A stretch of DNA of 7,836 nt, from the NCBI GenBank assembly GCA_944325295.1, contig CALUZL010000141.1:1-7836 (forward strand), in the 5' to 3' direction. A program made the translations under genes and the position numbers. The DNA is from an uncultured Erysipelotrichaceae bacterium. Lineage in GTDB: Bacteria > Bacillota_I > Bacilli_A > Erysipelotrichales > Erysipelotrichaceae. Position 1 is the first letter of the stretch; the number at the start of each line of letters is the position of its first letter. This document shows, piece after piece, positions 6,231 through 7,836 of the stretch. Below the pieces are notes generated by a model that searched no databases, was not told where the DNA came from, and saw only the letters and a list, made by a program, of their open reading frames with translations.

Positions 6231-7085
6231 ATGGCTGCGATCGCATATATAACCGATGCCAAACTACTTGAGTATCATCGTCTCAATCAAAACCACGAGA
6301 TGAATTTTTGGCGTTTGTCACCGACTTTGAAGTTCAGTGATTTTAAAGAAGGCGATCTCTTATTTTTCTTGAGTAAGGACAAAGATCATAAGCGCAAAAG
6401 TGAAAAAGGGATAATCGGCTATGGCCGCTGTGTCAGCTTTCACAGTGCCGGTGTGAATACGATGTGGAAACGCTATGGTCTAAAAAACGGCTATACGACG
6501 ATCGCCCAATTCAAAGAAGCGATCATCAAGGTCACTAAAGATCACCATCTGCCATCTAAGATCAGCTCGATCTATCTTGAAGATGTCGTCTTTTTTCAAA
6601 GCCCGATCTACTTGAGCGATTGCGGCAAAAAGGTTTCAAAATCAGTTGAGAGCTATATCTACATCGATAACGATGAAGAATTGATCAGTTTGAAGATCCT
6701 TGAAAAAGCCAAGGATGTCATCGATATTTGGAGCAGCGCCGATGTCGACGAATTGACGATCGAGAAAGAAGAGATCCGCTCCGTTCTTTATCATGTCTAT
6801 GACAAGATAGGATTGATCTATCCAAACCCTAAAAAGGCGATAAAGGCGATGCGCGAGTTCCTCAGTGAAAACCCCGATGTCCACTACATCAAAGACGCAA
6901 AGACCGAGGCTTACAAGATCGAAGAAGATCGCTTATACATCTATATGGCTCCGCTTTTTATCAAGGATAAGATGATGGAAAGAAGGATCGCCATCGGTCA
7001 AAAGACACTCTATGAGCGATCATTTGATGAACTGTATCCGTATAATTTGCATATAATATTTAAGGTCATAGAAAAGGATGATTAG
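6231..7085 (+). CDS. Unknown protein with PUA/EVE-like N-terminal domain
   Basis: I do not recognise this 284-aa protein as a named family. Its N-terminal half (about 1-155) reads like a PUA-superfamily (EVE/ASCH-type) beta-barrel: an early aromatic W27 followed by SP, FKEGDLLFF (38-46), GIIGYGRCV (60-68), then MWKRYGLKNGY (78-88) with a following helix, and LEDVVFFQSPIYL, a closing strand pair common in EVE-like domains. Such domains bind modified bases in DNA or RNA in characterised cases; that role here is inference. The C-terminal half (about 165-284) is a mixed helix/strand region rich in Lys and Glu with no motif I know. There is no signal peptide or membrane segment. It begins one base after the DUF1887 stop and abuts the next gene, so all three are likely co-translated. 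The ribosome-binding site is modest (GAGGT, 6223-6227). Confidence is high that it is a gene, low on the domain. Confidence 0.65.
   Translation: MAAIAYITDAKLLEYHRLNQNHEMNFWRLSPTLKFSDFKEGDLLFFLSKDKDHKRKSEKGIIGYGRCVSFHSAGVNTMWKRYGLKNGYTTIAQFKEAIIKVTKDHHLPSKISSIYLEDVVFFQSPIYLSDCGKKVSKSVESYIYIDNDEELISLKILEKAKDVIDIWSSADVDELTIEKEEIRSVLYHVYDKIGLIYPNPKKAIKAMREFLSENPDVHYIKDAKTEAYKIEEDRLYIYMAPLFIKDKMMERRIAIGQKTLYERSFDELYPYNLHIIFKVIEKDD
7041..7057 (+). promoter_or_regulatory. Possible internal promoter: two TATAAT hexamers before the HPt-like gene
   Basis: Perfect TATAAT hexamers lie at 7041-7046 and 7052-7057, near the end of the preceding gene and about 30-40 nt upstream of ATG 7086. The second has a TG two bases upstream rather than one, and neither has a good -35 at 16-18 bp; TTGATG at 7024-7029 is misplaced for both. 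A start near 7064 would leave room for the AAAGG ribosome-binding site (7074-7078). It could give extra expression of the last small gene and mnmG, but chance in AT-rich codons is a real alternative. Confidence 0.25.
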
Positions 7086-7394
7086 ATGAAGAGTATTATC
7101 GATGAGATGGAAGTTGCCCAAAAGGCAATAGATGAAGAAGTGATCAAAGTCTTTTTAAAAGATGAGTTTTTCTATACTTTAAAGGATTATATCGAAAAAG
7201 AAGATTATGCCCTGGCTAAAGATGCGACCAAAGGTCTTTACAATCTTGCCGGTCAGCTCTCACTGTTTAGATTGTATGAACTGTTGCTTGACATGTATGA
7301 AGATCTTGAATACGAAGAGTATAAAGATCTCATGGCCCATTATGAGAAGATGATTGCAGAATACGAGCATCTCAAAGAGGTATATCATGACTGA
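7086..7394 (+). CDS. Small all-helical protein resembling an HPt domain without the phospho-accepting histidine
   Basis: This 102-aa acidic protein is predicted to be entirely alpha-helical, with about four or five helices. By eye it lines up with free-standing histidine phosphotransfer (HPt) domains: FLKDEFFYTLKDYIEKEDYALAKDAT (23-48) matches the helix before the active site, and GLYNLAGQLSLFRLYELLLD (50-69) matches the stretch that in HPt proteins begins AHxLKG and continues through the conserved nLG. In that alignment the acceptor His falls on K49, the Lys on Y52 and the Gly on N53, and the protein has no His before residue 85. If the fold is right, it cannot act as a normal phosphorelay carrier. 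It starts at the base after the upstream TAG, with AAAGG (7074-7078) as ribosome-binding site, and overlaps mnmG by 8 nt. A real gene is very likely; the HPt relationship is a pattern-based inference. Confidence 0.6.
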   Translation: MKSIIDEMEVAQKAIDEEVIKVFLKDEFFYTLKDYIEKEDYALAKDATKGLYNLAGQLSLFRLYELLLDMYEDLEYEEYKDLMAHYEKMIAEYEHLKEVYHD

Positions 7395-7836
7395 TGTGGT
7401 GATCATCGGTGCCGGTCATGCCGGTGTCGAAGCTGCTTATGCCTTAAGTAAGAACGGTTTTAAGACAACGCTTTTAGTGATCGATAAAAACCATGTCGCC
7501 AAGATGCCCTGCAATCCCTCGATCGGCGGCCCGGCAAAAGGGATCGTCGTCAGAGAGATCGATGCCATGGGCGGCCTTATGCCAAAAGTTGCCGACAAGA
7601 CGGCGCTTCAGTTTAAGATGTTGAATACCACTAAAGGTCCGGGCGTCTGGTCACTTCGCACGCAAAATGACAAACTCGCTTACTCCAAAGAGATGCGAAG
7701 GGTCATTGAAGAAGAGACGGATATCGAACTTGTTGAAGATATCGCTGAAGAATTGATCGTAGACGACGGCAAGATCAAAGCGGTAAAGCTAAAAAACGGC
7801 GGTATTTTAGAAACAAAAGCCGTCATCCTTACGACC
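7387..7836 (+). CDS. mnmG: tRNA uridine-5-carboxymethylaminomethyl modification enzyme MnmG (GidA), 3'-truncated by window edge
   Basis: MnmG, with MnmE, installs the (carboxymethyl)aminomethyl group at C5 of wobble U34 in several tRNAs, using FAD, NADH and methylene-THF. Only the first 150 codons are present, and the frame is open to the edge. The N-terminus has the FAD-binding VIIGAGHAGVEAAYAL (5-20; GxGxxG at 8-13), the diagnostic MPCNPSIGGPAKG (40-52), then VREIDAMGG (55-63) and QFKMLNTTKGP (75-85). The next segment reads GVWSLRTQNDK (86-96), where textbook members have a V-R-(A/S)-x-R-A-Q pattern, so one arginine is replaced by Trp. ATG 7387 overlaps the end of the preceding gene by 8 nt and has AAAGAGG (7374-7380) at a 6-nt spacing. 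The PCNPSIGG motif rules out the related TrmFO. A GidA-like paralogue cannot be excluded from the N-terminus alone. Confidence 0.95.
   Translation, partial: MTDVVIIGAGHAGVEAAYALSKNGFKTTLLVIDKNHVAKMPCNPSIGGPAKGIVVREIDAMGGLMPKVADKTALQFKMLNTTKGPGVWSLRTQNDKLAYSKEMRRVIEEETDIELVEDIAEELIVDDGKIKAVKLKNGGILETKAVILTT

Noticed and set aside
5381..6245. GCGATCGC octamers resembling the cyanobacterial HIP1 repeat (about 5382 and 6237)
   Set aside because: There are only two copies, explained by the general GATC and GCG ATC GC codon-junction bias. No other cyanobacterial trait is present.
5102..7394. CRISPR array or cas operon associated with the CARF-like gene
   Set aside because: No spaced direct repeats and no Cas10, Cas6, Csm or Cmr-like proteins are visible anywhere in the window.
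5102..7394. Recent horizontal transfer of the three-gene block
   Set aside because: Codon style, GATC density, ribosome-binding sites and tight overlaps match the flanking genes. No integrase, tRNA attachment site or terminal repeat is seen.

Overview
The window is a gene-dense, single-strand stretch (all genes on +) from a low-to-moderate GC bacterium using the standard bacterial code: TGG encodes Trp, and TGA is a true stop for tadA and dnaX. The short bacterial-type SRP RNA beside tadA and dnaX, the dnaX-recR pair, and an mnmG nearby resemble the oriC-proximal region of Bacillota. The strong A/G skew and protein style suggest Bacilli/Erysipelotrichia-like Firmicutes. That placement is an inference, not something the sequence proves.

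Layout. Positions 2-511 hold the 3' part of a HAD-superfamily phosphatase/phosphomutase gene, followed by an AT-rich hairpin/repeat (521-571). A well-formed promoter (612-640) then precedes a small SRP RNA (about 648-724). From 735 to the window end, genes are packed with gaps of at most 13 nt or short overlaps: tadA (735-1199), dnaX (1213-2844), recR (2846-3439), fhs (3444-5093), a DUF1887/Card1-like CARF-nuclease gene (5102-6229), a gene with a PUA/EVE-like N-terminus (6231-7085), a small helical gene resembling a histidine-phosphotransfer (HPt) domain that lacks its histidine (7086-7394), and the 5' part of mnmG (7387 to the edge, truncated). A perfect extended -10 (TGATATAAT) sits 7 nt upstream of the dnaX ATG, so dnaX may start a leaderless transcript that also carries the genes downstream.

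How the genes fit together. dnaX and recR serve replication and recombinational repair; the ebfC/yaaK gene usually found between them is absent. tadA and mnmG modify wobble position 34 of tRNAs. fhs supplies one-carbon units on tetrahydrofolate, and MnmG consumes methylene-tetrahydrofolate, a plausible metabolic link. The unusual part is 5102-7394, where three tightly coupled accessory-type genes lie inside this housekeeping run. They encode a CARF-like/PD-(D/E)xK protein whose usual TGGTK-type ligand motif and nuclease acidic residue both look altered, a PUA/EVE-like protein, and a pseudo-HPt protein. No CRISPR array or cas gene is visible. This trio is the best candidate for an undescribed system. 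Its codon and base style matches the neighbours, so it looks long-resident rather than recently acquired.
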